NCBI GenBank assembly: GCA_902776375.1
Contig: CACYPV010000011.1
Coordinates: forward strand, 21,072 to 85,071
Length of the DNA: 64,000 bases
Source: an uncultured Ruminococcus sp.
GTDB lineage: Bacteria > Bacillota > Clostridia > Oscillospirales > Acutalibacteraceae
Reading direction: 5' to 3'
The position numbers and the translations under genes were made by a program. Positions 50,728-58,912 of the stretch are shown in pieces. Position 1 is the stretch's first letter. Each line of letters opens with the position of its first letter. The notes beneath the pieces were generated by a model. That model was not told the origin of the DNA and ran no database searches. It saw only the letters and a list, made by a program, of their open reading frames with translations.

Positions 50728-50942
50728 GCGATGCTGATCCCCAATTCTTTTGCAAAATCTTCAATTGAGGTTGTTTCTGAATTGTCCTCGCTTTTTGATT
50801 CTTCGTAAAGCTTGGCGCAGTAAGCATTATCCTTCGCTTCTTCAACGATTTCAGCGTATCCGGTCAGCATGGTGAGCAAACCGTTTAGCTGTTCCTCTGA
50901 TAAATTATCGATCAACTGATAGATTTTTTCTTTTGTAGACAT
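50724..50942 (-). CDS. Antitoxin-like protein paired with the RelE/ParE-type gene
   Basis: 72 residues, acidic: STKEKIYQLIDNLSEEQLNGLLTMLTGYAE then a Glu/Ser-rich tail ending IEDFAKELGISIA. Length, acidity and the ATGA overlap with the RelE-type toxin mark it as the antitoxin. No clear DNA-binding motif is visible. GTGAGGAA precedes the ATG. Confidence 0.75.
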   Translation of the reverse strand: MSTKEKIYQLIDNLSEEQLNGLLTMLTGYAEIVEEAKDNAYCAKLYEESKSEDNSETTSIEDFAKELGISIA

Positions 50943-51166
50943 ACTATTTCCTCACTTTCTTTTTATATCGTAATATGTGCGGTAAAGCTTGGTCTGTTTT
51001 TCTATATAATATGATATCACAAAAAGTAAAAAACTACAATACCCTTGAAAATACTCTGCCTGTGTGATGATTCTTCACTTGAAAAGTTGCATAGTTGCAT
51101 GCAATTTTTCCGGAAAAATCGCTATAGGTGGGGGGGCTTCCCTCAAATATTTCAAGGAGGATTATT
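50943..51166. other. Gap upstream of the phage-like pair
   Basis: Contains short palindromes (TTGCATGCAA, 51094-51103; TTTTTCCGGAAAAA, 51105-51118) and a G-run (51128-51136). No gene and no convincing promoter found. Confidence 0.4.
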
Positions 51167-52210
51167 ATGAATTTAAAAAAGCCGATTTTCTTTACATATG
51201 ATTTGGAGAGAAAACGCGGGGTCGATCTTATTGCGGTCATTCATGTTGACGACCGCAGCACAGAGGTGCTTGAGGTCACTTTGACTCAGAACGGCGAGCC
51301 TGTCAGCATGACGGGAAAAACCGTAATAGCGCGCTTTGTCAGCGCCAAAACAAAAATACTGTTTTCGGATAATGTCGCGTGTTCGGTAAATGAACAGGGG
51401 AATATCCTGATACCGTTTGACAACGCCGTTATCCGTAGCCGCAAATGCGATTTGAAGATCGAGGTGAACATCACGGACGGAAACGAAGAGCTTACGTTGC
51501 AATTCCCGTTATGGGTGCGTGTCAACGGCTCTATTCTCGATAACGCGGAAATCACGCCCGAGTCGCAGGGTATCATTCCCGAGCTGTTAGAGGAAGTAAG
51601 GCTCGAGCTGGCGCGCGTAAATGGCTTTATCAGCTCTGATGATGTGTACGAAATACTTGACAGCGCCTTGTCGGGCAATCCAAACACATATCCTACTCTG
51701 CTGATCGATAACAACAATCAGGCTGGAGATTATATCCTGTACTATTACGACAGCGACGAGGTGCGACATGATATCTTCAATTTCTCGCAACACTTTGCTG
51801 AGGGTCAGGGCGCCGACGGCAAGAGCGCCTATTTGATCGCAGTCGAGCACGGTTTTGTCGGAACGGAAGCCCAGTGGCTCACAAGCCTGATAGGCGCTAC
51901 CGGCGCGCAGGGAGCTAAGGGCGACAAAGGCGATAAGGGCGACACCGGAGCCGCCGGCGCCGACTGGGTCCCTACCTCGGCGGAGAAAACCGCAATCGCT
52001 GCCGAAGCTGCAGGGATGATTTCCGTTCCTACAAAAACAAGCGACCTTACAAACGACAGCGGATTTCTGACCCAGCACCAGAGCCTTGCAAACTACTACA
52101 ACAAGACCGAAGTCAACAACCTGCTTAACGGCAAAGCGAACGCAAGCCACACTCATTCGCAGTATCTTACCCTTAACGATCTGCCGATATATAACGGAGG
52201 TGTTCAGTAA
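51167..52210 (+). CDS. Phage baseplate upper protein (BppU-like) with collagen-like repeats
   Basis: 347 residues. The N-terminal 130 residues (FFTYDLERKRGVDLIAVIHVDD, VSMTGKTVIARFVSAKT, VRVNGSILDNAEI) match the BppU N-terminal domain of Siphoviridae tail tips. A Gly-X-Y collagen-like run (GATGAQGAKGDKGDKGDTG) lies near residue 260, followed by a C-terminal receptor-binding-type region. ATG 51167 follows AAGGAGG. It overlaps the next gene (TAATG). No head, portal or integrase gene is nearby, so it is an orphan tail-fibre module. Confidence 0.82.
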   Translation: MNLKKPIFFTYDLERKRGVDLIAVIHVDDRSTEVLEVTLTQNGEPVSMTGKTVIARFVSAKTKILFSDNVACSVNEQGNILIPFDNAVIRSRKCDLKIEVNITDGNEELTLQFPLWVRVNGSILDNAEITPESQGIIPELLEEVRLELARVNGFISSDDVYEILDSALSGNPNTYPTLLIDNNNQAGDYILYYYDSDEVRHDIFNFSQHFAEGQGADGKSAYLIAVEHGFVGTEAQWLTSLIGATGAQGAKGDKGDKGDTGAAGADWVPTSAEKTAIAAEAAGMISVPTKTSDLTNDSGFLTQHQSLANYYNKTEVNNLLNGKANASHTHSQYLTLNDLPIYNGGVQ

Positions 52211-52845
52211 TGGCGGGAGTAACTATAGGTTATAAAGGCTCCACTATCGCGACGATTCAGGGAACAGGCGCGAAAACGCTTAAAACAAGCGGAAAATACT
52301 GTGAGGGAGATATTTCCGTCGACTATGTGAAGGAGGGTATCACGCCCTCGGGCAGCGTTAGCATTACCGCGAACGGCACATATGACGTGACTGACAAGGC
52401 GAGCGCGGTCGTCGCCGTGCCTACAGGCTCTATGAACAGCAAAACATGGGTTTTTACGACCGCCTCGGATTCGGCGCAGGGAGCTGAGGTGCCGATAGTC
52501 AGCTCAGACGCGTGGCTGCTCGCTCACAAAAGCGACAGCTCGCTTGTGATAACGCTTGTTCCTTTGTCGCCTGTTACGCCCACCGCGAAGTATATTTTGG
52601 CGTATGTGCACACAGCAACCTCAATCAACTCCGCTTCTAACAGTTACGGACGTTCTATAAGGTGTTCTATATCAAGCACGACCTTGATAGACAACAGCCC
52701 GGATTATGCCGTGGGAACATCTCAGTATCACGGCTTTTATATCAACAATAGCGGCAGTTTGTCATTCAAGCCCGGAGACGGCGGTGCAAGTCTTGTTCTA
52801 CCCGCGGGTACTTGGCTTGTGACTGCGAGCGTCAGCAGTGTATAA
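52210..52845 (+). CDS. Phage tail-tip associated protein
   Basis: 211 residues. The N-terminus (GVTIGYKGSTIATIQGTGAKTLKTSGKYCEGDISVDY) and the ITANGTYDVTDKASAVVAVP unit are recurrent in tail proteins of phages of gut Firmicutes. The remaining 130 residues are predicted beta-rich and not recognised. Coupled to the BppU-like gene and followed by a terminator, so the pair is a complete transcription unit. Confidence 0.7.
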   Translation: MAGVTIGYKGSTIATIQGTGAKTLKTSGKYCEGDISVDYVKEGITPSGSVSITANGTYDVTDKASAVVAVPTGSMNSKTWVFTTASDSAQGAEVPIVSSDAWLLAHKSDSSLVITLVPLSPVTPTAKYILAYVHTATSINSASNSYGRSIRCSISSTTLIDNSPDYAVGTSQYHGFYINNSGSLSFKPGDGGASLVLPAGTWLVTASVSSV

Positions 52846-52877
52846 TGAATAACACTAAGCTGTAAGCTTCATCGATG

Positions 52878-52926
52878 AAAGCTTCCGAAAGCCTGTTGAT
52901 CAGCGCTTTTCGGGAGCTTTTTTATT
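52878..52926 (+). terminator. Terminator of the phage-like pair
   Basis: AAAGCTTCCGAAA (52878-52890) pairs with TTTCGGGAGCTTT (52908-52920), then TTTTATTTT. Confidence 0.8.
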
Positions 52927-53051
52927 TTGATTCGCCGTTTTTGGGGGATAGTAAAGCAGTTTGTAATAGAATTATGGACATTATCAATTTGCCTTTTTTA
53001 TTTCAAAATATAGCAAAATAATTATAAATTCGCAGTATTTTTAATTAAATA

Positions 53052-53080
53052 TTGACTTTTTTGCCTAAAACAGCTATAAT
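53052..53080 (+). promoter_or_regulatory. Promoter of the surface-glycan operon
   Basis: TTGACT (53052-53057), 17 bp, TATAAT (53075-53080). Confidence 0.75.
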
Positions 53081-53164
53081 ATTATATATTTGTATGGATG
53101 AGTGCGTTTTCAGCTAACGAAGTCGATGATTCTTGTTATTGTTTGCAGGCGCTGATAATCAAAA

Positions 53165-53195
53165 TGTAGGGTAGACCGTTATAAGCGGAACTACA
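53165..53195. repeat. Short TGTAGGG-type palindrome
   Basis: TGTAGGG...CTACA with inner ACCG/GCGG partial stem, a reduced relative of 785-872 and 23655-23730, placed 5 bases before the ribosome site of the aldolase gene. Confidence 0.45.
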
Positions 53196-53211
53196 AAGCA
53201 GGTGTTTTTTT

Positions 53212-54027
53212 GTGAGTTTAAAACTAATGTATATCACAAATAATCCGTCTGTAGCGGTAATTGCTCAGAACGCCGGCGTGGACCGTATTTTTCTTGATAT
53301 GGAATACTTAGGCAAGGCAGAACGCCAGTGCGGGATGGATACGGTTTTATGTTCGCATACAATTGAAGATATAAAAAACATCAGAAGCGTGATCGATAGA
53401 TCCGAACTTTTGGTTCGCTGCAACCCGATTTATAACGATTCTGAAAAGGAAATCGAAGACGTCGTCGCAGCAGGAGCCGATGTGATCATGCTGCCGTATT
53501 TCAAAACCGTGGAAGAAGCCGAAAGATTCATCAAAGCGGTGAACGGGCGCGCAACGGTTTGCCTTTTGATTGAAACGCCCGAGGCGGTAGAGCAGGTCGA
53601 CGATATCTTAGCTCTTGACGGAATAGATGAGATACACATCGGGATAAACGATCTTAGTATAGGTTACGGAAAAAAGTTTCTCTTCGAGGTCCTTGCCGAC
53701 GGTACGGTCGACTACTTATGCGAAAAAATCCGGAACAGGGGAGTCACTTACGGCTTCGGCGGCATAGCCTCCCTCGGACGCGGCCTGCTGCCGTCCGAAT
53801 ACGTTATTATGGAGCATTACCGTTTGGGCTCAAAAATGGCGATACTGTCCAGAAGCTTTTGCAATACCGAAAAAATGCGCGACTTGGAAGCGATAAAGGC
53901 GGTGTTTAAAAACGGGGTAAGCGCTGTTCGCGAATATGAGCAGTACTGTGAAGCCCACCCTGAAAAGTGGGAGTTCAACCGTTTTGAAACCGCAGAGATA
54001 ATTCGTCAGATAGCGGTGGAGAAATAA
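53212..54027 (+). CDS. HpcH/HpaI-family aldolase
   Basis: 271 residues, class II pyruvate-type aldolase fold. FLDMEYLG near residue 28, LLVRCNPIY, ADVIMLPYFKTVEEAERF, the metal ligands in LLIETPEAVEQ and HIGINDLSIGYG are present. Family members join or split pyruvate and an aldehyde to give 2-keto-4-hydroxy acids. Being first in a glycan operon and coupled (TAATG) to a 2-hydroxyacid dehydrogenase suggests synthesis of an acid used on the glycan. The start is GTG 53212 with AGGTG upstream. A citrate-lyase-beta-like role is an alternative. Confidence 0.8.
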   Translation: MSLKLMYITNNPSVAVIAQNAGVDRIFLDMEYLGKAERQCGMDTVLCSHTIEDIKNIRSVIDRSELLVRCNPIYNDSEKEIEDVVAAGADVIMLPYFKTVEEAERFIKAVNGRATVCLLIETPEAVEQVDDILALDGIDEIHIGINDLSIGYGKKFLFEVLADGTVDYLCEKIRNRGVTYGFGGIASLGRGLLPSEYVIMEHYRLGSKMAILSRSFCNTEKMRDLEAIKAVFKNGVSAVREYEQYCEAHPEKWEFNRFETAEIIRQIAVEK

Positions 54028-54965
54028 TGCGTTTGTTGATCACCGGGGCGTGGGCTCAAGCCGAAAAGAACATCCCGACGCTCAATAGCATCGGGCACGA
54101 CGTTGTGTTTATGCAGCAGGAAAGGGACGTTCTTCCCTGCGATCCTCTTTGGGTCGAGGGCGTTGTCTGCAACGGGCTTTTCTTACATCACGATATCCGC
54201 GCCTTTAAAAACCTTAAATATATCCAGCTTACAAGCGCGGGCTTGGACAGAGTTCCGCTTGACTATATCAAACAAAACGATATCACGCTCAATAACGCGC
54301 GCGGGGTCTACAGCGTTCCCATGGCGGAATTTGCCGTTTGCCTTGTGCTCCAGCTCTATAAGCAAGCCGAGTTTTTCCGCGATAATCAAAAAGCTCATTC
54401 GTGGGAAAAGCATCGCGGATTGCGCGAGCTCTGCGGCAAAAACGTCTTGATCTTCGGCTGCGGCAGCGTGGGAGTTGAGTGCGCGAAGCGATTTTCGGCA
54501 TTCGGCTGCGAGGTTTTCGGCGTTGACATCGTTTCGTTTGAGAACCCATATTTTAAAAGAATACTTGAAATCGACAGGCTGAATGAGGTTATACCGTCTG
54601 CCGACGTTATAGTCCTTACCCTTCCGTTGACCAAAAAAACCGAAGGGTTGGTAGATTCGGAGTTTTTGAACAGTCTTAAGCAAGGCTGTACGATAGTAAA
54701 TATCTCCCGAGGGAAGATAATCGACGCAAGCGCGCTTGTTGATTCATTGAAAAATAATGACATATATGCGGCGCTGGACGTATTTGAAGAGGAACCCCTC
54801 AGTCACGACAGCCCGCTGTGGGATATGAAGAATGTCATCATCACTCCCCACAACAGCTTTGTCGGGGAAGGCAACGGCAAGCGTTTGACAGATCGTATAA
54901 TTAGAAATCTTGAGAATTTTGGAGGTGCGGCATATCAGAATACTGATAATAGCGCCAAAAAATAA
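54027..54965 (+). CDS. NAD-dependent D-2-hydroxyacid dehydrogenase
   Basis: 312 residues. The nucleotide fold is LIFGCGSVGVECAKRF near residue 140; the catalytic Arg is in NISRGKIID, the Glu in DVFEEEPL and the His in ITPHNSFVG, so it should be active. It reduces a 2-keto acid to the D-2-hydroxy acid or the reverse. Its predecessor is the aldolase (1-base overlap). Its last ~30 bases overlap the following GT4 gene, whose ribosome site lies inside it. Confidence 0.88.
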   Translation: MRLLITGAWAQAEKNIPTLNSIGHDVVFMQQERDVLPCDPLWVEGVVCNGLFLHHDIRAFKNLKYIQLTSAGLDRVPLDYIKQNDITLNNARGVYSVPMAEFAVCLVLQLYKQAEFFRDNQKAHSWEKHRGLRELCGKNVLIFGCGSVGVECAKRFSAFGCEVFGVDIVSFENPYFKRILEIDRLNEVIPSADVIVLTLPLTKKTEGLVDSEFLNSLKQGCTIVNISRGKIIDASALVDSLKNNDIYAALDVFEEEPLSHDSPLWDMKNVIITPHNSFVGEGNGKRLTDRIIRNLENFGGAAYQNTDNSAKK

Positions 54966-56040
54966 AACTGTATATAATTTCAGGGGCGATTTGATAAAGG
55001 ATATGATCGCATCCGGTAACGAGGTATTCGTAACGGGTCCCAACCGTTTGTTTTATGACGAGGTGATGTCGCTCGGCATAAAAGAGTTTATTGAAATACC
55101 TTTGGTCAAGGACAATACCAATCCCTTCGGTGATTTAAAATATTTAAAAGAGCTTAAGAAATGCATACGAAGGCTTAGCCCCGATCTGGTATTTTCCTAC
55201 ACGATCAAGCCTGTAATCTACGGCAGTATGGCGGCTTCGTCCGCAGGAGTCAAGAAGATTTACAGCATGGTCACGGGACTGGGAAGAGTTTATTCTGCAG
55301 GCTCGGCAAAGGCAAAGCTTGTAAGAAAAATAACGATTACTCTTTATCGCAGAGCGCTGAAAAAATGCACGAAGGTCATTTTTCAGAATCCCGACGACAG
55401 AGAAACCCTGATAAAGCTTAATTGCGTCAAGCGTGAAAACACCGAGCTTGTCAACGGCTCGGGCGTCAATATGGATAGATTCAAGCGCAGAAATACGCCC
55501 GAAAAGCTCAGCTTTTTGATGGTCAGCCGCATAATAAAGGAAAAGGGCGTGCTTGATTACTGCGCCGCGGCGAAAAAGGTCAAGGAAAAATATCCCGAGG
55601 TCAGGTTCGTGATGCTCGGCGGTTTCGATGAATCGATAGGCAAGCTGCGCCGCGAGGATGTAGCCGAGTATATCGACGGCGGGATCGTAGAGTTCCCCGG
55701 CGAAGTCAAGGATCCGGTAGATTATTACGACAGCTGCTCGGTTTACGTGCTCCCGTCCTATTACCGCGAAGGTTTGCCGAGGACCATCCTTGAGGCTATG
55801 TCGTGCGGATGTCCGGTGATCACGACCGATTGGCCGGGCTGCCGTGAACCGATTATCGACGGCAAAAACGGCATATTGGTACCTGTTAACGACCACGACG
55901 CCCTTGCGGACGCCATGACAAGGTTTATCGTTGAAGAAGGATTGCTTGAAAGGCTTTCCGATTCGGCGTATGAAACCTGTAAAGAAAAATATGAGGTTAG
56001 CATCGTTAACAAGCAAATGCGTCAAATACTTAAATACTGA
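54934..56040 (+). CDS. Glycosyltransferase family 4
   Basis: About 369 residues. The N-terminus RILIIAPKNKTVYNFRGDL, FSYTIKPVIYGS, SMVTGLGRVY, and the donor site GLPRTILEAMSCGCPVITTDWPGCREPI (E-x7-E type) are as in capsule GT4 enzymes of the PglA/WbnK group. Start is uncertain: GGAGG at 54921-54925 has ideal 8-base spacing to an ATC codon at 54934, exactly where relatives have their initiating Met (M-R-I-L-I-I). The nearest standard codons are GTG 54925, TTG 54919 and TTG 54910, which overlap or precede the ribosome site. It transfers a sugar in assembly of the surface polysaccharide. Confidence 0.88.
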   Translation: MRILIIAPKNKTVYNFRGDLIKDMIASGNEVFVTGPNRLFYDEVMSLGIKEFIEIPLVKDNTNPFGDLKYLKELKKCIRRLSPDLVFSYTIKPVIYGSMAASSAGVKKIYSMVTGLGRVYSAGSAKAKLVRKITITLYRRALKKCTKVIFQNPDDRETLIKLNCVKRENTELVNGSGVNMDRFKRRNTPEKLSFLMVSRIIKEKGVLDYCAAAKKVKEKYPEVRFVMLGGFDESIGKLRREDVAEYIDGGIVEFPGEVKDPVDYYDSCSVYVLPSYYREGLPRTILEAMSCGCPVITTDWPGCREPIIDGKNGILVPVNDHDALADAMTRFIVEEGLLERLSDSAYETCKEKYEVSIVNKQMRQILKY

Positions 56041-56050
56041 GGTTTAGAGA

Positions 56051-56953
56051 ATGGATATTTTTAAAAAGCTTATTCCTTCTAAACGCTTAAGATTCAAAAT
56101 AATATCTTTTTTTAAGTTTGTTCCGGATAAATCTATGCTGAAATTTCAGTATAAGATGAAATGTCACAGAAAACTAAATTTAAAAGATCCGAAGCGTTTT
56201 ACGGAGAAAATACAGTGGTACAAGCTGAATTACAAGGATGAAAAAATGCCCGTTTGCGCCGATAAATTCGCTGTACGCGAATACATCAAAAATAAGGGCT
56301 ATGGGCATTTGCTCAAAGAGCTTTACGCGTCGTTTGACAGTGTTGATGAAATCAATTTGAATAAGCTTCCGGACAGCTTTGTTTTAAAGCTTTCAAACGG
56401 AAGCGGAACTAATATTATTGTCAGAGACAAATCTAAAATCTCTCTTGATGAGATCAAAAAGAAATTCAAGGACTATTATAATCAGGCGAATACACGCGCG
56501 GGCAGAGAATGGTCGTATCATGCGATAAAACCGAGGATAATAGCCGAAGAGATCATTGTCGATCCGGGCTTTGAAAACGGTATTCCGAACGATTTCAAGG
56601 TTTTGTGCTTTTACGGCGAGCCGAAAATCATTTACCGTATAAGCGACCAGTATTCCGATAAAGAGAATCATTTGGTGTATGACACGGAATGGAATCAGAT
56701 CAAAGTTAATTTTTCAAACTCCGATTGCACTAAAACTGCCGAAAGACCCGCTAATCTTGAAGAAATGATAAGTATCGCAAAGAATTTGTCGGCTGGGTTC
56801 CCGTTAGCGCGCGTCGATTTGTTTTCAATAAACGGCAGGCTGTATTTTGGCGAGATCACGTTTTTCCCGTGGAGCGGTTATATGACTTTTGATCCCGACA
56901 GCTTTGACTATAAGCTGGGCGACATGTTTACCCTTCCCGAGAAAAACAATTGA
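56051..56953 (+). CDS. TupA-like ATP-grasp protein, copy 1
   Basis: 300 residues. KRFTEKIQWYKLN, DKFAVREYIKNKGYG, LPDSFVLKLSNGSGTNIIV (ATP-grasp nucleotide site), PRIIAEEIIVD, DFKVLCFYGEP, ARVDLFSINGRLYFGEITFFPWSG (metal site) are the hallmarks of the TupA-like ATP-grasp family, named after teichuronopeptide synthesis in Bacillus. Such enzymes ligate a carboxylate to an amine or hydroxyl and occur in capsule clusters. Here they lie between GT4 and GT2 genes, suggesting acylation or amidation of a sugar. A second copy follows after 58 bases. Confidence 0.88.
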   Translation: MDIFKKLIPSKRLRFKIISFFKFVPDKSMLKFQYKMKCHRKLNLKDPKRFTEKIQWYKLNYKDEKMPVCADKFAVREYIKNKGYGHLLKELYASFDSVDEINLNKLPDSFVLKLSNGSGTNIIVRDKSKISLDEIKKKFKDYYNQANTRAGREWSYHAIKPRIIAEEIIVDPGFENGIPNDFKVLCFYGEPKIIYRISDQYSDKENHLVYDTEWNQIKVNFSNSDCTKTAERPANLEEMISIAKNLSAGFPLARVDLFSINGRLYFGEITFFPWSGYMTFDPDSFDYKLGDMFTLPEKNN

Positions 56954-57011
56954 CAGTTTCGTTTTACATAATGCGAAAACGTATAAATCGCCATAATGAC
57001 GAGGATTAACT

Positions 57012-57914
57012 ATGGATGTTTTTAAAAGGATAGTCCCCTCAAAGCGTTTAAGATTCAAAATAATATCTTTGTTTAAGTTTGTTCCCGATAAATCCATGCT
57101 GAAGTTTCAGTACAAGATGAAGTGTCACCGCAAATTGGATCTGAATGACCCAAAGCGTTTTACGGAAAAAATACAGTGGTACAAGCTGTATTACAAAAAT
57201 GAAAATATGCCCATATGCTCCGACAAATATCTTGTCAGAGAATATGTCGCAAACAAAGGTTACGACCGCCTGCTCAACGAGCTGTACGGCGTATATAAAA
57301 CGACCGATGATATTGATTTGGACAAGCTTCCCGACAGCTTTGTGCTTAAGCTCTCAAACGGAAGCGGAACAAATATGTTCGTAAAGGATAAATCGAAGGT
57401 ATCAAAGCAGGAGATAACCGAAAAATTCAAGGCTTTTCTAGCTCAGAGCAATACCGTCGCCGGCAGAGAATGGTGTTATCACTATTACGATTCGACGATC
57501 ATCGCCGAAAGGCTGCTCTATGACGAGTCCACCGAAAACGGCGCTCCGGACGATTATAAAATACTTTGCTTTAACGGTGAGCCCGAGGTCATTATACGCG
57601 TCACACAGCGTTATACCGAAAAGGCGAACCACCTTACATACGATAAAAACTGGAATAAAATCAAGGTCGATTTCGAAGGCTCCGACTGTTCGGTCGACTC
57701 CGAAAAGCCCGCACAGCTTGACGAGATGTTGAATATCGCGCGTGATCTGTCGCAAGGTTTTCCGTTTTCGCGGATAGATCTGTATTCGATAGGGAATAAG
57801 ATCTATTTCGGTGAGATAACGTTTTTCCCGTGGAGCGGCTATATGAGGTTCAATCCCGACAGCTTCGACCTTGAGCTCGGTTCAAAATTTATATTGCCCG
57901 AAAAGAATAATTAA
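57012..57914 (+). CDS. TupA-like ATP-grasp protein, copy 2
   Basis: Also exactly 300 residues and collinear with copy 1. The first ~70 residues are nearly identical (PSKRLRFKIIS, DKSMLKFQYKMKCHRKL), while residues 75-250 diverge more, with LPDSFVLKLSNGSGTNMFV, IIAERLLYDE, DYKILCFNGEP and SRIDLYSIGNKIYFGEITFF conserved. The pattern points to a tandem duplication with divergence of the substrate-recognising middle, so the two may attach different groups or act in sequence. Confidence 0.88.
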   Translation: MDVFKRIVPSKRLRFKIISLFKFVPDKSMLKFQYKMKCHRKLDLNDPKRFTEKIQWYKLYYKNENMPICSDKYLVREYVANKGYDRLLNELYGVYKTTDDIDLDKLPDSFVLKLSNGSGTNMFVKDKSKVSKQEITEKFKAFLAQSNTVAGREWCYHYYDSTIIAERLLYDESTENGAPDDYKILCFNGEPEVIIRVTQRYTEKANHLTYDKNWNKIKVDFEGSDCSVDSEKPAQLDEMLNIARDLSQGFPFSRIDLYSIGNKIYFGEITFFPWSGYMRFNPDSFDLELGSKFILPEKNN

Positions 57915-57925
57915 GGAATCAGTAT

Positions 57926-58888
57926 ATGAATAATAACACCGGCGATCCCAAGGTTTCCATTGTGATCCCTGTATATAACGGTTCAAATTTTCTGAAAAAA
58001 TCAATAGACTGCGCTCTTTCTCAAACCTACGCTAACACCGAGGTCATCGTGGTGAACGACGGCTCGACCGATGGGGGAGAGACCGAAAAGATAGCGCTTT
58101 CATACGGCGACAGGATCGTTTATTTTAAAAAAGAAAACGGCGGAGTATCGTCCGCGCTTAACCTCGGAATAGAGAAAATGAGCGGAGAGTACTTTTCGTG
58201 GCTTTCTCACGACGACGAATACACCCCAAATAAGCTCGAGTCTTCCGTTCGGGTATTGAAGGACGCCGGAAAGCTCGACGGCAAGACAGCGGCATATTGC
58301 GGCCACAGTCAGATCGGCGAGGATTCACAGGTTTTGAAGATATATAAGGATGATCTGCTTCCCGGAAGATACTACTCTCCTAAGGAAATGACGCGTTACT
58401 CTGTCAGTCATCAGGCTCTCAACGGCTGTTGCTTCCTGATACCCGCGGAGCTTTTGAGAGAAGCAGGCGGCTTTGACGAGAACCTCAGATATTCGCAAGA
58501 CGCTTTGCTTTGGTTTAAGCTGTTTTTGAACGGCATGGGGCTGGTTTACGACAGCGGCATAAACGTCGGGTACAGGCTTCACCGTTCCCAGACTTCAAGA
58601 ACGAAGCGCGATTTATTTGACAGCGACTCCGAATACATCGCGCGGGCGGTCGCGGCGGACCTTATCGCCGTCGATTCTGACAATAAGATCGCCTATGATT
58701 TTGCCGGAAGAAACGCTATTTACGGTGCGCGCAAGGCTGTGAACGCCGTAAAGGATATAGCGGCGCAGCAGGGACGTCCGTTCAGTCTTTCTCAGCGCGC
58801 TGCTTTAAATACAAAGCTTATTTACAGCTCGGCGCGTTCATGCGCCAAAAAACTTTATTATAGATCAGTATATAAACTTAAGTTATGA
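57926..58888 (+). CDS. Glycosyltransferase family 2
   Basis: 320 residues. GT-A fold: VSIVIPVYNGSNFLKKSIDCALSQTY, VIVVNDGSTDGGE, LNLGIEKMSGEYFSWLSHDDEY (DxD-type site), GGFDENLRYSQDALLWFKL. An inverting sugar transferase acting on the cytoplasmic side of the membrane in polysaccharide assembly. The C-terminal ~80 residues are helical and basic. AAGGAATC precedes the ATG, 11 bases after the second ATP-grasp gene. Confidence 0.92.
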   Translation: MNNNTGDPKVSIVIPVYNGSNFLKKSIDCALSQTYANTEVIVVNDGSTDGGETEKIALSYGDRIVYFKKENGGVSSALNLGIEKMSGEYFSWLSHDDEYTPNKLESSVRVLKDAGKLDGKTAAYCGHSQIGEDSQVLKIYKDDLLPGRYYSPKEMTRYSVSHQALNGCCFLIPAELLREAGGFDENLRYSQDALLWFKLFLNGMGLVYDSGINVGYRLHRSQTSRTKRDLFDSDSEYIARAVAADLIAVDSDNKIAYDFAGRNAIYGARKAVNAVKDIAAQQGRPFSLSQRAALNTKLIYSSARSCAKKLYYRSVYKLKL

Positions 58889-58912
58889 TCAAAGTGAAAG
58901 GAGCTTGCTTTT

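Larger units (their letters stand above)
52927..53211. other. AT-rich leader region of the glycan operon
   Basis: No gene. It holds the operon promoter, a ~125-base leader and a TGTAGGG-type hairpin. The length of the leader could allow regulation, but no known riboswitch fold is recognised. Confidence 0.5.

Noticed and set aside
48971-50942. A combined defence island from HicAB, cohesin and RelE-type genes
   Set aside because: The cohesin gene lies between the two toxin systems and has no defence domain; the two toxin-antitoxin loci are separate units.
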